NCBI RefSeq assembly: GCF_000421185.1
Contig: NZ_ATWJ01000014.1
Location: 62,001 to 126,000, forward strand
Source: Ornithinimicrobium pekingense DSM 21552
GTDB lineage: Bacteria; Actinomycetota; Actinomycetes; Actinomycetales; Dermatophilaceae
Length of the DNA stretch: 64,000 nt
Reading direction: 5' to 3'
Below the pieces are notes generated by a model, which worked only from the letters and a program-made list of their open reading frames with translations, ran no database searches and was not told the origin of the DNA. Positions 12,301 through 21,372 of the stretch are shown piece after piece. Positions within the stretch are counted from its first letter, which is position 1; every line of letters starts with the position of its first letter. The position numbers and the translations under genes were made by a program.

Positions 12301-15300
12301 GAGCGCCGGGCGCGCACCGACATCCACCACGGCCCGATGAGCATCTACGAGGTGCACCTCGGCTCCTGGCGCCAGGGCCTGAGCTACGAGGAGCTGGCCG
12401 AGCAGCTGGTCTCCTACGTCAGCGAGATGGGCTTCACGCACGTGGAGTTCATGCCAGTCATGCAGCACCCCTACGGCCCCTCGTGGGGCTACCACGTCAC
12501 CGGCTACTACGCGGCCGACAGCCGCTTCGGGCACGAGGACGGGCTGCGCTACCTCATCGACCGCCTGCACCAGGTGGGCGTCGGCGTCATCCTCGACTGG
12601 GTGCCGGGGCACTTCGCGACCGACCCGTGGGCGATGGCGCGCTTCGACGGCACCCCGATCTACGAGCACCCGGACCCGCGCAAGGGCTGGCACCCCGAGT
12701 GGGGCTCCTACATCTTCGACTACGGCCGCCCCGAGGTGCGCAACTTCCTCGTCGCCAACGCCAGCTACTGGCTGGAGGAGTTCCACGCCGACGGCCTGCG
12801 CGTCGACGGCGTGGCCTCGATGCTCTACCTCGACTACTCCCGCGAGGCCGGCCAGTGGATCCCCAACCGCCACGGCGGGCGGGAGAACCTCGAGGCGGTC
12901 GAGCTGCTGCAGGAGACCAACGCCACGGCATACCGGCGCAGTCCCGGGGTGGTCATGATCGCCGAGGAGTCGACCTCCTGGCCCGGCGTCACGGCGCCGA
13001 CCGACGAGGGCGGCCTGGGCTTCGGCTTCAAGTGGAACATGGGCTGGATGCACGACACGCTCGGCTACCTCGCCGAGCTGCCCTACTCCCGCTCCCACCA
13101 CCACCACGCGCTGACGTTCTCGCTGGTCTACGCCTTCAGCGAGAAGTACATCCTGCCGATCAGCCACGACGAGGTCGTGCACGGCAAGGGCTCGCTGGTG
13201 CGCAAGATGGCCGGCGACGCGTGGCAGAAGTTCGCCACCACCCGCGCCTTCCTGGCCTACCAGTGGTCCCACCCGGGCAAGCAGCTGCTGTTCATGGGCT
13301 CCGAGTTCGCCCAGGCCCGCGAGTGGGCCGACGGCGGGACCCTGTCGTGGGAGCTCACCGAGCAGCCGATGCACGCCGGCGTCCAGCGCCTGGTCCGCGA
13401 CCTCAACCGCCTCTACGACGAGCTGCCGGCGCTGTGGCAGATCGACCACCACGAGGACGGCTTCGCCTGGCTCGACGCCAACGACGCCTCCCGCAACACC
13501 TACTCCTACCTGCGCTGGGGCAACGAGGGACCAGACGGGCTGCGCCCGGTGGTCGCGGCCATCGTCAACTTCAGCGGCATCGCCCAGGAGCGGGTGCACG
13601 TCGGGCTGCCCTACGGCGGCCGCTGGCGCGAGGTGCTCAACACCGACGCCGAGCACTACGGCGGGTCCGGCCAGGGCAACATGGGCTTCGTCGAGGCCTA
13701 TGACGTCGAGCACCAGCGCCAGCCGTTCTCGGCCCTGGTGACCGTGCCCCCGATGGCGGCGGTCTGGCTCGTGCCCGACCCGGTGGAGCCGGAGCCGGCA
13801 GCCCTGGAGGAGCCGGCCGAGCAGGACGCCGGGGCCACGGCCGGAGGGGCCGACGCCGGGGAGCCCGGCGGGCGCCACGACCGCGCCGGCGAGCCGGCCC
13901 GGGCCGAGGACCTCATCGACGTCGAGGCGGTCGTGCGGGCCTACACCGAGATCGTCCCCGACCCCGAGGACGTGGACCAGCAGGTCGCGTTCGGCACCTC
14001 GGGCCACCGCGGCAGCTCCCTGGACGGCGCGTTCAACGAGCACCACATCCTGGCCACGACGCAGGCGATCTGCGAGTACCGCACCGCCCAGGGCATCGAG
14101 GGTCCGCTGTTCATCGGCAAGGACACCCACGCACTCTCCGGGCCGGCCTGGCGCACCGCGCTGGAGGTGCTGGTCGGCAACGGCGTGGACGTGTGCATCG
14201 ACACCGGCGGGGCCGAGGCGTACACGCCGACCCCGGCGGTGTCCCGGGCGATCCTGGCGCACAACCGTGAGGTCGAGGGCGCGGTCGGGACCGCCGACGG
14301 CATCGTGGTGACGCCGTCGCACAACCCGCCCCGGGACGGCGGCTTCAAGTACAACCCGCCGCACGGGGGACCGGCCGACACCGACGCGACCGGCTGGATC
14401 GCCGACCGTGCCAACGAGCTGCTCCGTGCCGGCCTGGAGGGTGTGCGCCGGGTGCCCTTCGACCAGGCCCTGGAGGCGGCGGAGCCCTACGACTTCATGG
14501 GCGAGTACGTCCGTGCCCTCCCGCGGGTCGTCGACATCGACGCGATCCGCGAGGCCGGCGTGCGGATCGGCGCCGGACCGCTGGGCGGCGCCTCGGTCGA
14601 CTACTGGCAGGCGATCGCCGAGGAGCACGACCTCGACCTGACGGTCGTCAACCCCCGGGTCGACCCGACCTGGAGCTTCATGACGCTGGACTGGGACGGC
14701 AGGATCCGCATGGACTGCTCCTCCCCCGACGCCATGGCCTCCCTCATCGACATGATGCAGGGGGAGTCGTCGTTCGACGTGGCGACCGGCAACGACGCGG
14801 ACGCCGACCGCCACGGGATCGTCACCCCAGACGCCGGCCTGATGAACCCCAACCACTACCTCGCGGTCGCGATCGACTACCTCTACGGCGGGGCCCGCCC
14901 TGGCTGGCCCGAGGGGACGGCCATCGGCAAGACCCTCGTGTCGTCGTCGATGATCGACCGGGTCGCGGCCGCCCTGGGCCGGGAGCTGGTCGAGGTGCCG
15001 GTGGGCTTCAAGTGGTTCGTGCCCGGCCTGCTCGACGGCTCGGTCGGCTTCGGCGGCGAGGAGTCGGCGGGCGCGTCCTTCCTCTGCCGCGACGGCTCGG
15101 TCTGGACGACGGACAAGGACGGCATCATCCTGGCGCTGCTGGCGGCCGAGATGATCGCCCGGACCGGCAGGAGCCCCTCCCAGCGGTATGCCGAGCTCGT
15201 CGCCGAGCACGGCGACCCCGCCTACGCCCGGGTCGACGCCCCGGCAGACCGGGCCGCCAAGGACAAGCTCAAGAAGCTCACGGCCTCCGACGTCACCGCG

Positions 15301-15528
15301 GACACCGTCGCGGGCGAGGCGGTCACCGCCGTGCTGACCGAGGCGCCCGGCAACGGCGCGTCCATCGGCGGGCTCAAGGTCACCACGAAGTCCGCCTGGT
15401 TCGCCGCGCGGCCGTCGGGGACCGAGGACGTCTACAAGATCTACGCGGAGTCGTTCCGGGGCCCGGAGCACCTGGCCCGGGTCCAGGCCGAGGCGCAGCA
15501 GCTGGTGGACGCCGCACTGCAGGACTGA
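9370..15528 (+). CDS. mak-glgB-pgm: Trifunctional maltokinase - glycogen branching enzyme - phosphoglucomutase fusion
   Basis: One uninterrupted frame of 2052 residues. Module 1 (about 1-452) is full-length maltokinase: [14 protein letters not shown] cap, EQSNTS, catalytic loop [10 protein letters not shown] (Asp323) and metal-binding DFEGEP (Asp341). A Pro/Ala/Glu-rich, probably disordered linker covers about 453-745. Module 2 (about 746-1470) is a complete GlgB with N1 domain, [10 protein letters not shown], nucleophile Asp1146 in LRVDGVAS, Glu1199/1200 in MIAEEST and Asp1267 in [11 protein letters not shown]. An acidic linker (1471-1501) follows. Module 3 (about 1502-2052) is alpha-D-phosphohexomutase colinear with Escherichia coli Pgm, with active Ser1650 in TPSHNPP, metal loop Asp1809/1811/1813, EESAG (1897-1901) and RPSGTED (from Arg2014). 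No degenerate active site is seen. The ATG overlaps the treS stop. It would couple maltose phosphorylation, branching and glucose-1-P/glucose-6-P exchange. Confidence 0.93.
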   Translation: MATLSPGFDEFLPAWVATQRWYRGKGREPRLQRIAGYRWEDPQGEVGLEDHILVDRSGEEEVVYQVPLSYRAEPVDFLADALVAVAEHDELGTRYIYDATHDPVFVQTLLQHIYGEHDVPSVRSRRVVAGAAAPALHTCRVLRGEQSNTSIVVEPFGRTRPVIIKVFRVLQPGDNPDVTVPSAIAPLGNRMVPGPIGYAEGRWPLPDSTEARGHLAFVQEFLADTRDAWQVALESARAEEDFAGPARTLGAATARVHASLREAFETRTGDRESRTTLVDQMRRRAEAAFAEVPELEFYRQDVERLYGALEELELPPLQRVHGDYHLGQVLEVPGRGWVLLDFEGEPMRPLAERTAPDLALRDVAGMLRSFDYAAASVELGGEGERRDWADRARTAFLQGYAEETGEDLDAQELRSLLDALELDKALYEVVYEARNRPDWMPIPVGAVQRLVNRAGRRRDDADLRAASGDQGRVGRHRAPEQNDVAATAQPPAAAGQPPAAAAATRQGGPTGSEPHEPAAADFGVVHAPGSTGAGSLTDDEGHVRTAAQPEDYAARPVHHEHRTSPVGETPAAGETHAAGETSAPAAGVSGQEAPRAYPPASGRPTSASGGVPHAPIAPPAAMVSAGDAQEQRPDEETVETTVTGGEEPPPSVDANEPAEVEWRYPGASGSAPVLGPDGRPVDPAVLREQAWSDALSSPAVVTGQLVGDADGQDATDEHAVPGTRSRTVRRVPLSPPASPPAPHTRPLDLEEATDVAYGLHRSPHLVLGPHPFEGHVTIRALQPAAEAVTVRLADGTELAMTEETGGIWVAVVQQEDVPDYRLAVTERGGHRVVDDAYRHRPQIGEMDLHLLGEGRHEELWKVLGSHVRTVRDGMGEVTGTHFAVWAPNALAVHVIGDFNDWDGSTHALHVHESVGVWELFVPGVGAGAHYKYDITGPDGTRRAKTDPMARATEVPPFNNSVVTVSSHRWSDGDAAWMERRARTDIHHGPMSIYEVHLGSWRQGLSYEELAEQLVSYVSEMGFTHVEFMPVMQHPYGPSWGYHVTGYYAADSRFGHEDGLRYLIDRLHQVGVGVILDWVPGHFATDPWAMARFDGTPIYEHPDPRKGWHPEWGSYIFDYGRPEVRNFLVANASYWLEEFHADGLRVDGVASMLYLDYSREAGQWIPNRHGGRENLEAVELLQETNATAYRRSPGVVMIAEESTSWPGVTAPTDEGGLGFGFKWNMGWMHDTLGYLAELPYSRSHHHHALTFSLVYAFSEKYILPISHDEVVHGKGSLVRKMAGDAWQKFATTRAFLAYQWSHPGKQLLFMGSEFAQAREWADGGTLSWELTEQPMHAGVQRLVRDLNRLYDELPALWQIDHHEDGFAWLDANDASRNTYSYLRWGNEGPDGLRPVVAAIVNFSGIAQERVHVGLPYGGRWREVLNTDAEHYGGSGQGNMGFVEAYDVEHQRQPFSALVTVPPMAAVWLVPDPVEPEPAALEEPAEQDAGATAGGADAGEPGGRHDRAGEPARAEDLIDVEAVVRAYTEIVPDPEDVDQQVAFGTSGHRGSSLDGAFNEHHILATTQAICEYRTAQGIEGPLFIGKDTHALSGPAWRTALEVLVGNGVDVCIDTGGAEAYTPTPAVSRAILAHNREVEGAVGTADGIVVTPSHNPPRDGGFKYNPPHGGPADTDATGWIADRANELLRAGLEGVRRVPFDQALEAAEPYDFMGEYVRALPRVVDIDAIREAGVRIGAGPLGGASVDYWQAIAEEHDLDLTVVNPRVDPTWSFMTLDWDGRIRMDCSSPDAMASLIDMMQGESSFDVATGNDADADRHGIVTPDAGLMNPNHYLAVAIDYLYGGARPGWPEGTAIGKTLVSSSMIDRVAAALGRELVEVPVGFKWFVPGLLDGSVGFGGEESAGASFLCRDGSVWTTDKDGIILALLAAEMIARTGRSPSQRYAELVAEHGDPAYARVDAPADRAAKDKLKKLTASDVTADTVAGEAVTAVLTEAPGNGASIGGLKVTTKSAWFAARPSGTEDVYKIYAESFRGPEHLARVQAEAQQLVDAALQD

Positions 15529-15584
15529 CCGCACGCTGACGCGGGTCGGCCGGTCGCGCGGCTGGGCGACCCGTCCTGCTCGGG

Positions 15585-15590
15585 TAGGGT
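15585..15590 (+). promoter_or_regulatory. -10 element upstream of MFS gene and its micro-ORF
   Basis: TAGGGT, followed by 8 nt and GTG 15599. The predicted start of transcription coincides with the micro-ORF start, not with the MFS start. Confidence 0.5.
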
Positions 15591-15598
15591 GGCCCGCC

Positions 15599-15649
15599 GT
15601 GACCCCTCCCCCGCACGCGACCGCCCTCGCGTGCCGGGGCAGCCGGTGA
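15599..15649 (+). CDS. Leaderless 16-codon micro-ORF, coupled to the MFS gene
   Basis: GTG 15599 lies 8 nt after TAGGGT, the same geometry as the leaderless genes in this window. It encodes VTPPPHATALACRGSR and stops with TGA at 15647-15649, which overlaps the GTG start of the transporter as GTGA. This arrangement suggests a leader peptide that delivers ribosomes to the downstream start. Coding is inferred from signals only. Confidence 0.45.
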   Translation: MTPPPHATALACRGSR

Positions 15650-16989
15650 GGCGCCTGCGGCGCGGGCTGCTCGACCCACGGCCGCTGCGCGTCAGCACCG
15701 ACTTCCGGCGACTGTGGGCCAGCGGCCTGGTCTCCGGCCTGGCCGCCCAGATGTCGGTGGTCGCGGTCCTCTTCCAGGTGTGGGACCTGACCCGCAGCCC
15801 CGTCTGGGTCGGCACGATCGGCCTGGTCCAGGCGGTCCCGATGATCGTGCTCGGCCTGCTCGGCGGCGCCGTGGCGGACGCCCTGGACCGCCGCGACGTC
15901 GTGGTGCGGACGACGGCCCTGCAGGCGCTCGTCGCCGCCGGCCTGGCGGTGCAGGCCGCGCTCGACGTCGGCTCCCTGGCCCTGGTCCTCGGCCTGGTGG
16001 CGTTGCAGTCCGGGGCCGCGGCCCTCGGCGCCCCGGCCCGGCGCACCTTCGTCAAGCGGCTGTTGCCGGCCCACCTGCTGGCGGCCGGCGTCGCCCTGCA
16101 CATGATCGGCTTCCAGGCAGCGATGATGGCCGGCCCCGCGCTCGGCGGCCTCACGATCGCCGCGGCCGGCATCGGCGCGTGCTACGCGCTCAACGCGGCG
16201 AGCTTCCTCGTGGCGCTGTGGGCGGCATACCTGCTCCCCCCGATGCCGCCGGAGGGCGCGCGCGGGGCCGCCGGGCAGGAGGACCGGATGGCCGCCGACG
16301 CCGCGGAGGGCGGCGGCGACAAGCCCACCGGCGCCCCGCAGCCACGGCGTCGGCTACGGCACCGGGTGCGAGCCGTCCTCGCCTCGCTGGCGGACGGCAT
16401 CCGGCTGACGGTGCGACGCCCGGTGCTGCGCGGCAGCTTCGCCGTCGACCTGGCCGCGACGCTGCTGGCCTTCCCGGTGGCGCTGTTCCCGATGATCAAC
16501 GAGCTGCGCTTCGGTGGCGACCCGACGACGCTGGGACTGTTCCTGTCCGCGGTCGCGGTGGGCGGGTTGCTGGCCGGGGTCGCCTCCGGGCTGGTGACCC
16601 GCTCGGCCCACCTGGGCTGGATCCAGCTCGGAGCTGCCGTCGTGTGGGGTGCGGCGCTGGCCGGGTTCGGGCTCGCGGGGCCGCTGTGGCTGGCGCTGAC
16701 CTTCCTCGCCGTCGCGGGTGCGGCGGACACGACGTCGGTCACCTCGCGTGCCGCGATGGTGCAGCTGGACACCGAGGACCGGATGCTCGGCCGGGTCTCC
16801 TCCGTGGAGCACGTGATCGGCATCGCGGGCCCCGACCTCGGCAACTTCCGCGCGGGCGTGGTGGCGGGGCTGTGGTCACCCGCGGTCGCGGCCTTCAGCG
16901 GAGGGGTGCTGTGCGTGGTCGCCGTGGTGGCGGTGGGACTGACCCACCCGCAGCTGGCACGCTTCCGCGTGCAGGGGCAGCGCCCCTGA
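15646..16989 (+). CDS. MFS transporter (EntS-like exporter)
   Basis: About 447 residues with roughly twelve hydrophobic helices. DFRRLWASGLVSGLAAQ at the first helix, LLGGAVADALDRRDVVV (the MFS loop 2-3 motif) and a charged central loop (about residues 205-245) point to the enterobactin-exporter-like MFS_3 branch. The substrate is unknown. Candidate GTG starts are 15589, 15631 and 15646; 15589 overlaps the -10 element, so I chose 15646, which has GGGG upstream and overlaps the micro-ORF stop. It follows the glycogen operon but has its own promoter. Confidence 0.8.
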   Translation: MRRLRRGLLDPRPLRVSTDFRRLWASGLVSGLAAQMSVVAVLFQVWDLTRSPVWVGTIGLVQAVPMIVLGLLGGAVADALDRRDVVVRTTALQALVAAGLAVQAALDVGSLALVLGLVALQSGAAALGAPARRTFVKRLLPAHLLAAGVALHMIGFQAAMMAGPALGGLTIAAAGIGACYALNAASFLVALWAAYLLPPMPPEGARGAAGQEDRMAADAAEGGGDKPTGAPQPRRRLRHRVRAVLASLADGIRLTVRRPVLRGSFAVDLAATLLAFPVALFPMINELRFGGDPTTLGLFLSAVAVGGLLAGVASGLVTRSAHLGWIQLGAAVVWGAALAGFGLAGPLWLALTFLAVAGAADTTSVTSRAAMVQLDTEDRMLGRVSSVEHVIGIAGPDLGNFRAGVVAGLWSPAVAAFSGGVLCVVAVVAVGLTHPQLARFRVQGQRP

Positions 16990-17010
16990 GGCAGCTGACC
17001 TCGGCGGCGG

Positions 17011-17193
17011 TCAGCGCTCCTTGGGGATCATGATCCACAGGATGATGTAGACCAGCTCCCCGATGCCGGTGATCCCGAAGATCACGAAGCCCAGCCGCAC
17101 GAGGAAGGTCGGCAGCCCGAACCGCTCCGCGAGCGCGGCGCAGACGCCGGCGATGATCTTGCCCCTGCGGGGGCGGACGAGGCCGTCAGCCAT
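17011..17193 (-). CDS. PspC-domain small membrane protein
   Basis: 60 residues forming an isolated PspC domain: LVRPRRGKIIAGVCAALAER followed by two hydrophobic segments (LVRLGFVIFGITG, LVYIILWIMIP). PspC domains are found in phage-shock and envelope-stress proteins; stand-alone versions are common in actinobacteria. ATG 17193 is preceded by AAAGGA. It is convergent with the MFS gene, the stop codons being 21 bp apart. Confidence 0.88.
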   Translation of the reverse strand: MADGLVRPRRGKIIAGVCAALAERFGLPTFLVRLGFVIFGITGIGELVYIILWIMIPKER

Positions 17194-17257
17194 GACGCGG
17201 TCCTTTCCGTCGACTGCCGTCAGTCTGCCACCGCTGCCACCGGGGCCACCGGGGCGC

Positions 17258-18283
17258 TCAGAACAGCGCGCTCATCAAAGAGCTGCGGGCCTTCTGCACG
17301 CGCGGGTCGGAGGCGCCGATGACGTCGAAGAGACCGATCAGGTGCGTGCGGGCCGCGTCGCGGTCCTCCCCGGCCGTGCGGCGGACGACGTCGATGAGAC
17401 GCAGGAAGGCGTCCTCGACGTGGCCCCCGACCGCGTCCACGTCGGCCGCGTCGATCTGGGCCTGCACGTCGTCGGGACGGTCGGCAGCCGCCTGGCGCAC
17501 GGCCGCGAGGTCGAGCCGGCTGGTGCGCTCGAGCAGGCGGACCTGGCCCAGCCCCAGGGTGGCCAGCTCGTCGGCCGGGTCGGCCGCGAGCGCCTGCTCG
17601 TAGGCGTCGACGGCCGCGGCCCAGTCGCCCCGCTCGATCGCGTCGTAGGCGGCCTGGTGCAGGGGCGGCAGCTCCTGCTCCTGGTCCTCGTCACCGGTCT
17701 CGTCCGCCTCGCCGCCGTCGGCGGACACGTCGACCCGGCCGGTGATGGCGTTGGTGACCGCGGCCTCGAGGAACTTCTCCAGCAGCTGGTCGACCTGGGC
17801 CAGGTCCTGCACGCCCAGGTAGAAGGGCATCGGCTGGCCGCCGAGCAGGCCCAGAACGACCGGCAGGGCCGACACCTGACCGAACGTCTGCTGCAGGATC
17901 GGCGTGAGCGCCTGCATGATGCCGGGGTTGTCGGCCAGGTCCACACCGACCACCTGGAAGCGCCCGTCCTTGGCCCGGGCCGCCTCGGCCAGCTCACGCA
18001 GGTGCTGCAGCGACTCGGGCACCTGCGGGGTCCACAGGACCAGGACCAGCGGGGTGGTCAGGCTCGCGTTGACGACGGCCTCGAAGGTCGCGTCGCCGGC
18101 GTGCACCAGGGCCCCGCTGCGCCCCGGCACCCCGCCGGACGGCATACCCGAGCCCTGGGCCCCGGCGGAGCCGGCGGCGGCACCCGCGGACGGGGCCGGT
18201 CGCTGCGCCCCGGCACGGGCGCCCAGCCCGGACAGGTCGACGGCTCCCCGGAGCGCGGAGGTGCTGAACGGCTGCTGGGACAT
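17258..18283 (-). CDS. YbbN/CnoX-like thioredoxin-fold TPR protein, redox-inactive
   Basis: 341 residues. A Gly/Ala-rich N-terminus (1-55) is followed by a thioredoxin-like domain (about 60-165) and TPR-like helices (about 200-341, e.g. AAYDAIERGDWAAAVDAYEQ). Where thioredoxins carry WCGPC this protein has LWTPQVPES, so the active-site cysteines are absent. Homologues (YbbN/CnoX, Rv1324) are co-chaperone-like proteins that hold clients. ATG 18283 has Shine-Dalgarno GAGGAG. The position near the thiolase and glg genes matches the mycobacterial order. A 9-codon micro-ORF may precede it. Confidence 0.85.
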   Translation of the reverse strand: MSQQPFSTSALRGAVDLSGLGARAGAQRPAPSAGAAAGSAGAQGSGMPSGGVPGRSGALVHAGDATFEAVVNASLTTPLVLVLWTPQVPESLQHLRELAEAARAKDGRFQVVGVDLADNPGIMQALTPILQQTFGQVSALPVVLGLLGGQPMPFYLGVQDLAQVDQLLEKFLEAAVTNAITGRVDVSADGGEADETGDEDQEQELPPLHQAAYDAIERGDWAAAVDAYEQALAADPADELATLGLGQVRLLERTSRLDLAAVRQAAADRPDDVQAQIDAADVDAVGGHVEDAFLRLIDVVRRTAGEDRDAARTHLIGLFDVIGASDPRVQKARSSLMSALF

Positions 18284-18298
18284 CAAGGGCTCCTCGGC

Positions 18299-18328
18299 TC
18301 AGACGTGCGTGGTGTGCGAGAGGCGCAC
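18299..18328 (-). CDS. Possible leaderless 9-codon micro-ORF before the TPR-thioredoxin gene
   Basis: GTG 18328 follows TACCCT by 6 nt, as in leaderless genes here, and encodes VRLSHTTHV before TGA. The stop lies 15 nt upstream of ATG 18283. Coding is inferred from signal geometry alone. Confidence 0.35.
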   Translation of the reverse strand: MRLSHTTHV

Positions 18329-18334
18329 CCTCAC

Positions 18335-18340
18335 AGGGTA
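18335..18340 (-). promoter_or_regulatory. -10 element of the TPR-thioredoxin transcript
   Basis: TACCCT on the minus strand; transcription is predicted to begin near 18328, giving a leader of about 45 nt with a Shine-Dalgarno for ATG 18283. Confidence 0.45.
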
Positions 18341-18356
18341 TGGGGTGCGCCGGCGC

Positions 18357-19493
18357 TCACTCGCCCCAGGCTTCCACGAGCTGCTCGCGCGCGGCGATCA
18401 TCTCGGGCTTGAAGTCCACGCCCTCGGCCGGCACGCGCATCCCGACGAACACCATGGTCCGCAGCACGGCCTCGTCGGTGATCTCGTCGTCACCGGCGAG
18501 CGCGACGAAGGACTCGGGGGCGGTCAGCACGCTGTTGGCGTTCACCGTGAAGGTGGTGTCGCGCAGCAGGGTGCCGATGACGAAGGCCGACCCGTCCTCG
18601 AACATGAGGGTCTTGGTGTCATCGGAGACCAGCCAGTTCTTCTCCCGCAGGGAGGCCTGGTCGGCCACGGCCGCGGCCTGCTCCTCGGCCGCCTTGCGCA
18701 CGGCGGGGCTGTAGCCGTGGGTGCGGTAGTCGGGGATGTCCTCCGGCTGCGGCCAGCTGATGTAGGCCCCGAGCTCCTTGAGGGTGTCGCGCGGATTGGC
18801 CAGCAGGGTGCCCTGCCCCTCGCGCAGCACCGGGGTGCCGACCGAGCGCCGGTCGAACGTCGGCACCTCCGTGCCGGGGAGCATCCGGGCCTCCCAGATG
18901 ATGCGGAAGTCCTTGTCCTCGCCGGTCCGGCTCTCCAGGAGGTGCAGCACCGGGACCTCGTCCGCGGGCACCGTCTGCACGAGCAGGAACTCCGGCAGGT
19001 CGCCGTCCTCGCGGCTGATCGCCAGCACGTTGGGCTCCGGGGCGGCGTCCGCCTCGGTCTCAGCCGGCTCGCCGAAGACCTCCTCCAGCTGGTCGGCAGC
19101 CTCGACGGCCGTGCGCGCCGAGCCCATGAAGGCGCTGCGCTGGGCGTCGGTGACCTCGTCGCCGTCGCCCTGGAAGGACTCGTGGCGCGCCTCCATCACG
19201 GTGGCGGCGACGGCCTCGGCGTCCTCGACCGACATGGCGGCCTGGCCCTCGTCGGTCGTCATCGCCTCGCTGGTGGCGGCTGCGTCGTCGGTGGCGGCCG
19301 TGGCGGTCGCGGAGTCGCCGTCCGCGGCGGAGGTGGCCGAGCCGTCGTCACCGGGGCCGCCGGTGGCCGCCCCCTCGGAGGTCGCGCCGGAGGCGGGCGT
19401 GGAGGCGTCGTCGGTCTCGTCATCGCCGGAGCAGGCGGTCAGGACGAGCGCCGAGGCCAGGGTGACCGCAGCGGTCATTCGGGAGAACTTCAT
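18357..19493 (-). CDS. Uncharacterised lipoprotein
   Basis: 378 residues. The N-terminus MKFSRMTAAVTLASALVLTAC is a lipoprotein signal with lipobox LTAC and acylated Cys21. An acidic Ser/Thr/Ala-rich tether (about 22-75) follows, then a globular domain without recognisable catalytic motifs (FRIIWEARMLPGTEVPTFD; TLMFEDGSAFVIG). It should be anchored on the outer face of the cytoplasmic membrane. The ATG start is decided by TACCGT 6 nt upstream with a TTGGCG -35 box at 17-bp spacing. Function unknown. Confidence 0.75.
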   Translation of the reverse strand: MKFSRMTAAVTLASALVLTACSGDDETDDASTPASGATSEGAATGGPGDDGSATSAADGDSATATAATDDAAATSEAMTTDEGQAAMSVEDAEAVAATVMEARHESFQGDGDEVTDAQRSAFMGSARTAVEAADQLEEVFGEPAETEADAAPEPNVLAISREDGDLPEFLLVQTVPADEVPVLHLLESRTGEDKDFRIIWEARMLPGTEVPTFDRRSVGTPVLREGQGTLLANPRDTLKELGAYISWPQPEDIPDYRTHGYSPAVRKAAEEQAAAVADQASLREKNWLVSDDTKTLMFEDGSAFVIGTLLRDTTFTVNANSVLTAPESFVALAGDDEITDEAVLRTMVFVGMRVPAEGVDFKPEMIAAREQLVEAWGE

Positions 19494-19499
19494 AACGAA

Positions 19500-19528
19500 A
19501 CGGTAAACACTGCGCATTCACCCGCCAA
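19500..19528 (-). promoter_or_regulatory. Full -35/-10 promoter of lipoprotein gene, leaderless
   Basis: On the minus strand TTGGCG (19523-19528), a 17-nt spacer, then TACCGT (19500-19505), then 6 nt to ATG 19493. This is the clearest sigma70-type promoter in the window. Confidence 0.65.
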
Positions 19529-19599
19529 ATCAGGGATCTCCCAGGAACCGGCCCGGCAGGACGGGAAAGCCCTCCCGGGGTAGCCTCCGGCCCTCCGGC

Positions 19600-20352
19600 T
19601 CAGGCCCGGAGGCGGTCCTCCACCCGGACACCCTCCTCGTCGGCCGGCCCGCTGACCAGGCGCTCCAGGGCGAGGTAGGCGGCATACAGCACCAGGAGCA
19701 CGGCGGTCACGTGCAGCAGCAGCGCGAGGGAGACGCCCACGATGACCCCCGCGACCCGGTAGCGGCCCCAGAGCAGAGACAGGGCGCTCGGCACCAGCAG
19801 CGCGAAGAGGGCACCGAGGGCCAGCTCCTGCTCCCACGGCCGCTGCCCCATCCACGGCAGCACGTCGAGCACGTCGAAGAAGTCCAGCGTGGCCAGCACG
19901 CCGGTGACCGAGACGACACCGAGGAGCGCCACGAGCGCCCCGCGCCAGCGCAGGCTGCGGCTCCACCACAGCGTGCCCAGGGTGACGGCCGCCCACATCA
20001 GCCAGGCGCGGACCCGGCCGGTCCCGAGCCCGATCATCGCCCGCCGGAAGATCCGGTCGGCCTCGTGCCGCTCCACCCGCGGACCTCGGTAGCGCTCGGG
20101 CGCGACGAGCGCGTCGTGCAGGACCGCGGCGGGCAGGAAGTCGCCGCTGCGCGGCACCAGCCAGGTGAACAGGTCAGGCACGGAGGCGAGGTCGGTGCGG
20201 AAGGTGCTCAGGTCGGCCGGGACGACGAACGGCTCCTCGTGCTTGTCGTCGCGGTAGCCGAAGGTCCGCAGCAGGGTGAAGGCACGACCGTCGACGCTGC
20301 GCAGCTCCAGCCGCAGCACACCCCCGGTCTCGGCGTCGAAGAACTGCCCCAC
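19600..20352 (-). CDS. DUF1353 membrane protein
   Basis: 250 residues. The N-terminal half matches DUF1353 (FVVPADLSTFRTDLASVPDLFTWLVP; LHDALV), a family seen in phage and bacterial proteins of unknown role. The C-terminal half carries about four hydrophobic segments (LMWAAVTLGTLWW, GALVALLGVVSVTGVLATL, ALGALFALLVPSALSLL, VGVSLALLLHVTAVLLVLY). The GTG 20352 start was chosen because it lies 7 nt after the iminopeptidase stop with GGGG upstream; the open frame extends further into that gene. Probably cotranscribed with it. Confidence 0.7.
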   Translation of the reverse strand: MGQFFDAETGGVLRLELRSVDGRAFTLLRTFGYRDDKHEEPFVVPADLSTFRTDLASVPDLFTWLVPRSGDFLPAAVLHDALVAPERYRGPRVERHEADRIFRRAMIGLGTGRVRAWLMWAAVTLGTLWWSRSLRWRGALVALLGVVSVTGVLATLDFFDVLDVLPWMGQRPWEQELALGALFALLVPSALSLLWGRYRVAGVIVGVSLALLLHVTAVLLVLYAAYLALERLVSGPADEEGVRVEDRLRA

Positions 20353-20359
20353 GCCCCGG

Positions 20360-21337
20360 TCAGCCCCCGGCGAGCTCGTCGGTCGCGCGCACCAGCGCAT
20401 CGAGCGTGCCGGGCTCGGAGAAGGCGTGCCCGGCGTCGGGCACCACGACGAAACGTGCCCCGGGCAGGCGCTCGGCCAGGTCGAAGGCGGTGCGGGCGGG
20501 GGTGCACATGTCGAGGCGGCCCTGGACGATCACGGTCGGGATGTCCGCCAGCGCAGGCGCCCCGTCGATGAGCTGGCCCTCGCGCATCCAGCCACCGTGG
20601 ACGAAGAAGTGGTTCTCGATCCGCGCGAACGACAGCGCCTGGGCGTCCTCGACCGCCTTGCGGTAGCCCTCCTCGTCGGGCAGCACGGTGATGACGCGCG
20701 ACTCCCACCCGCTCCACGCCTTGGCCGCGGGAAGGTGCACGGCGGGGTCGGGGTCGAAGAGGAGCTCGTGGTAGGCGGTCTGCATGTCGCCGCGCCGCTC
20801 GGGCGCCACGGGCGCGACGTACTCGGCCCACAGGTCGGGGTAGACGTGCTCGAGGTGGCCCCGTTCGTACATCCACGCCAGCTCGCGGGCGCGCAGGGTG
20901 AAGATGCCGCGCAGCACCAGCTCGGTGACCCGATCGGGGTGCGCCTGGGCGTAGGCCAGCCCGAGGCAGGACCCCCAGGAGCCGCCGAAGACCTGCCAGC
21001 GCTCGATGCCGAGGTGCTCCCGGATGCGCTCCATGTCGGCCACGAGGTCCCAGGTGGTGTTGGTCGCCCACACCCGCGGGTCGACGGTCGTCGAGGCGTG
21101 CGGCCGCGACCGGCCCGCCATGCGCTGGTCGAAGAGGATGATCCGGTAGCGGGCGGGGTCGAAGACGCGACGTTGCTTCGGGCTGGTGCCGCTGCCGGGC
21201 CCGCCGTGCACGAAGACGACCGGCTTGCCCTCGGGGTTGCCGGACTGCTCGACATACACCTCGTGGCCGTCGCCGACCGCCAGGTGGAAGCTCTCGTAGG
21301 GCTCGATCTCGGGGTAGAAGGTCCGCAGCTCGCTCAC
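20360..21337 (-). CDS. pip: Proline iminopeptidase (alpha/beta hydrolase, S33)
   Basis: 325 residues, the usual length. It releases N-terminal proline from peptides in the cytoplasm. Oxyanion motif HGGPGSG, nucleophile elbow GGSWGS (Ser), PHAS after the DQR segment, GGWM and the catalytic Asp/His near VQGRLDMCTP and DAGHAF are present. The normally conserved DQRGCGRS reads DQRMAGRS here, a local deviation. GTG 21337 is the family N-terminus (MSELRTFYPEIEPYES). The gene follows the acetyltransferase by 35 bp on the same strand. Confidence 0.9.
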   Translation of the reverse strand: MSELRTFYPEIEPYESFHLAVGDGHEVYVEQSGNPEGKPVVFVHGGPGSGTSPKQRRVFDPARYRIILFDQRMAGRSRPHASTTVDPRVWATNTTWDLVADMERIREHLGIERWQVFGGSWGSCLGLAYAQAHPDRVTELVLRGIFTLRARELAWMYERGHLEHVYPDLWAEYVAPVAPERRGDMQTAYHELLFDPDPAVHLPAAKAWSGWESRVITVLPDEEGYRKAVEDAQALSFARIENHFFVHGGWMREGQLIDGAPALADIPTVIVQGRLDMCTPARTAFDLAERLPGARFVVVPDAGHAFSEPGTLDALVRATDELAGG

Positions 21338-21372
21338 GGCACCCTGCCTATCACGGCCCACCCTCCGGCGGG

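Noticed and set aside
9370-15528. Possibility that the fusion is three genes with overlooked stops
   Set aside because: The reading frame is continuous in the given sequence, linkers keep the same codon style as the modules, and no Shine-Dalgarno plus start was found at the GlgB or Pgm boundary. An assembly error cannot be excluded from one sequence.
15589-15601. GTG 15589 as MFS start
   Set aside because: It overlaps the TAGGGT -10 element, so it would not be in the transcript predicted from that promoter.
8938-16101. Antisense open frame of 2387 codons over treS and the fusion gene
   Set aside because: It mirrors the codon positions of the real genes, as happens in very GC-rich DNA; its product is Val/Gly/Arg/Asp/Ala-rich without domains, while the sense frame carries all catalytic motifs.
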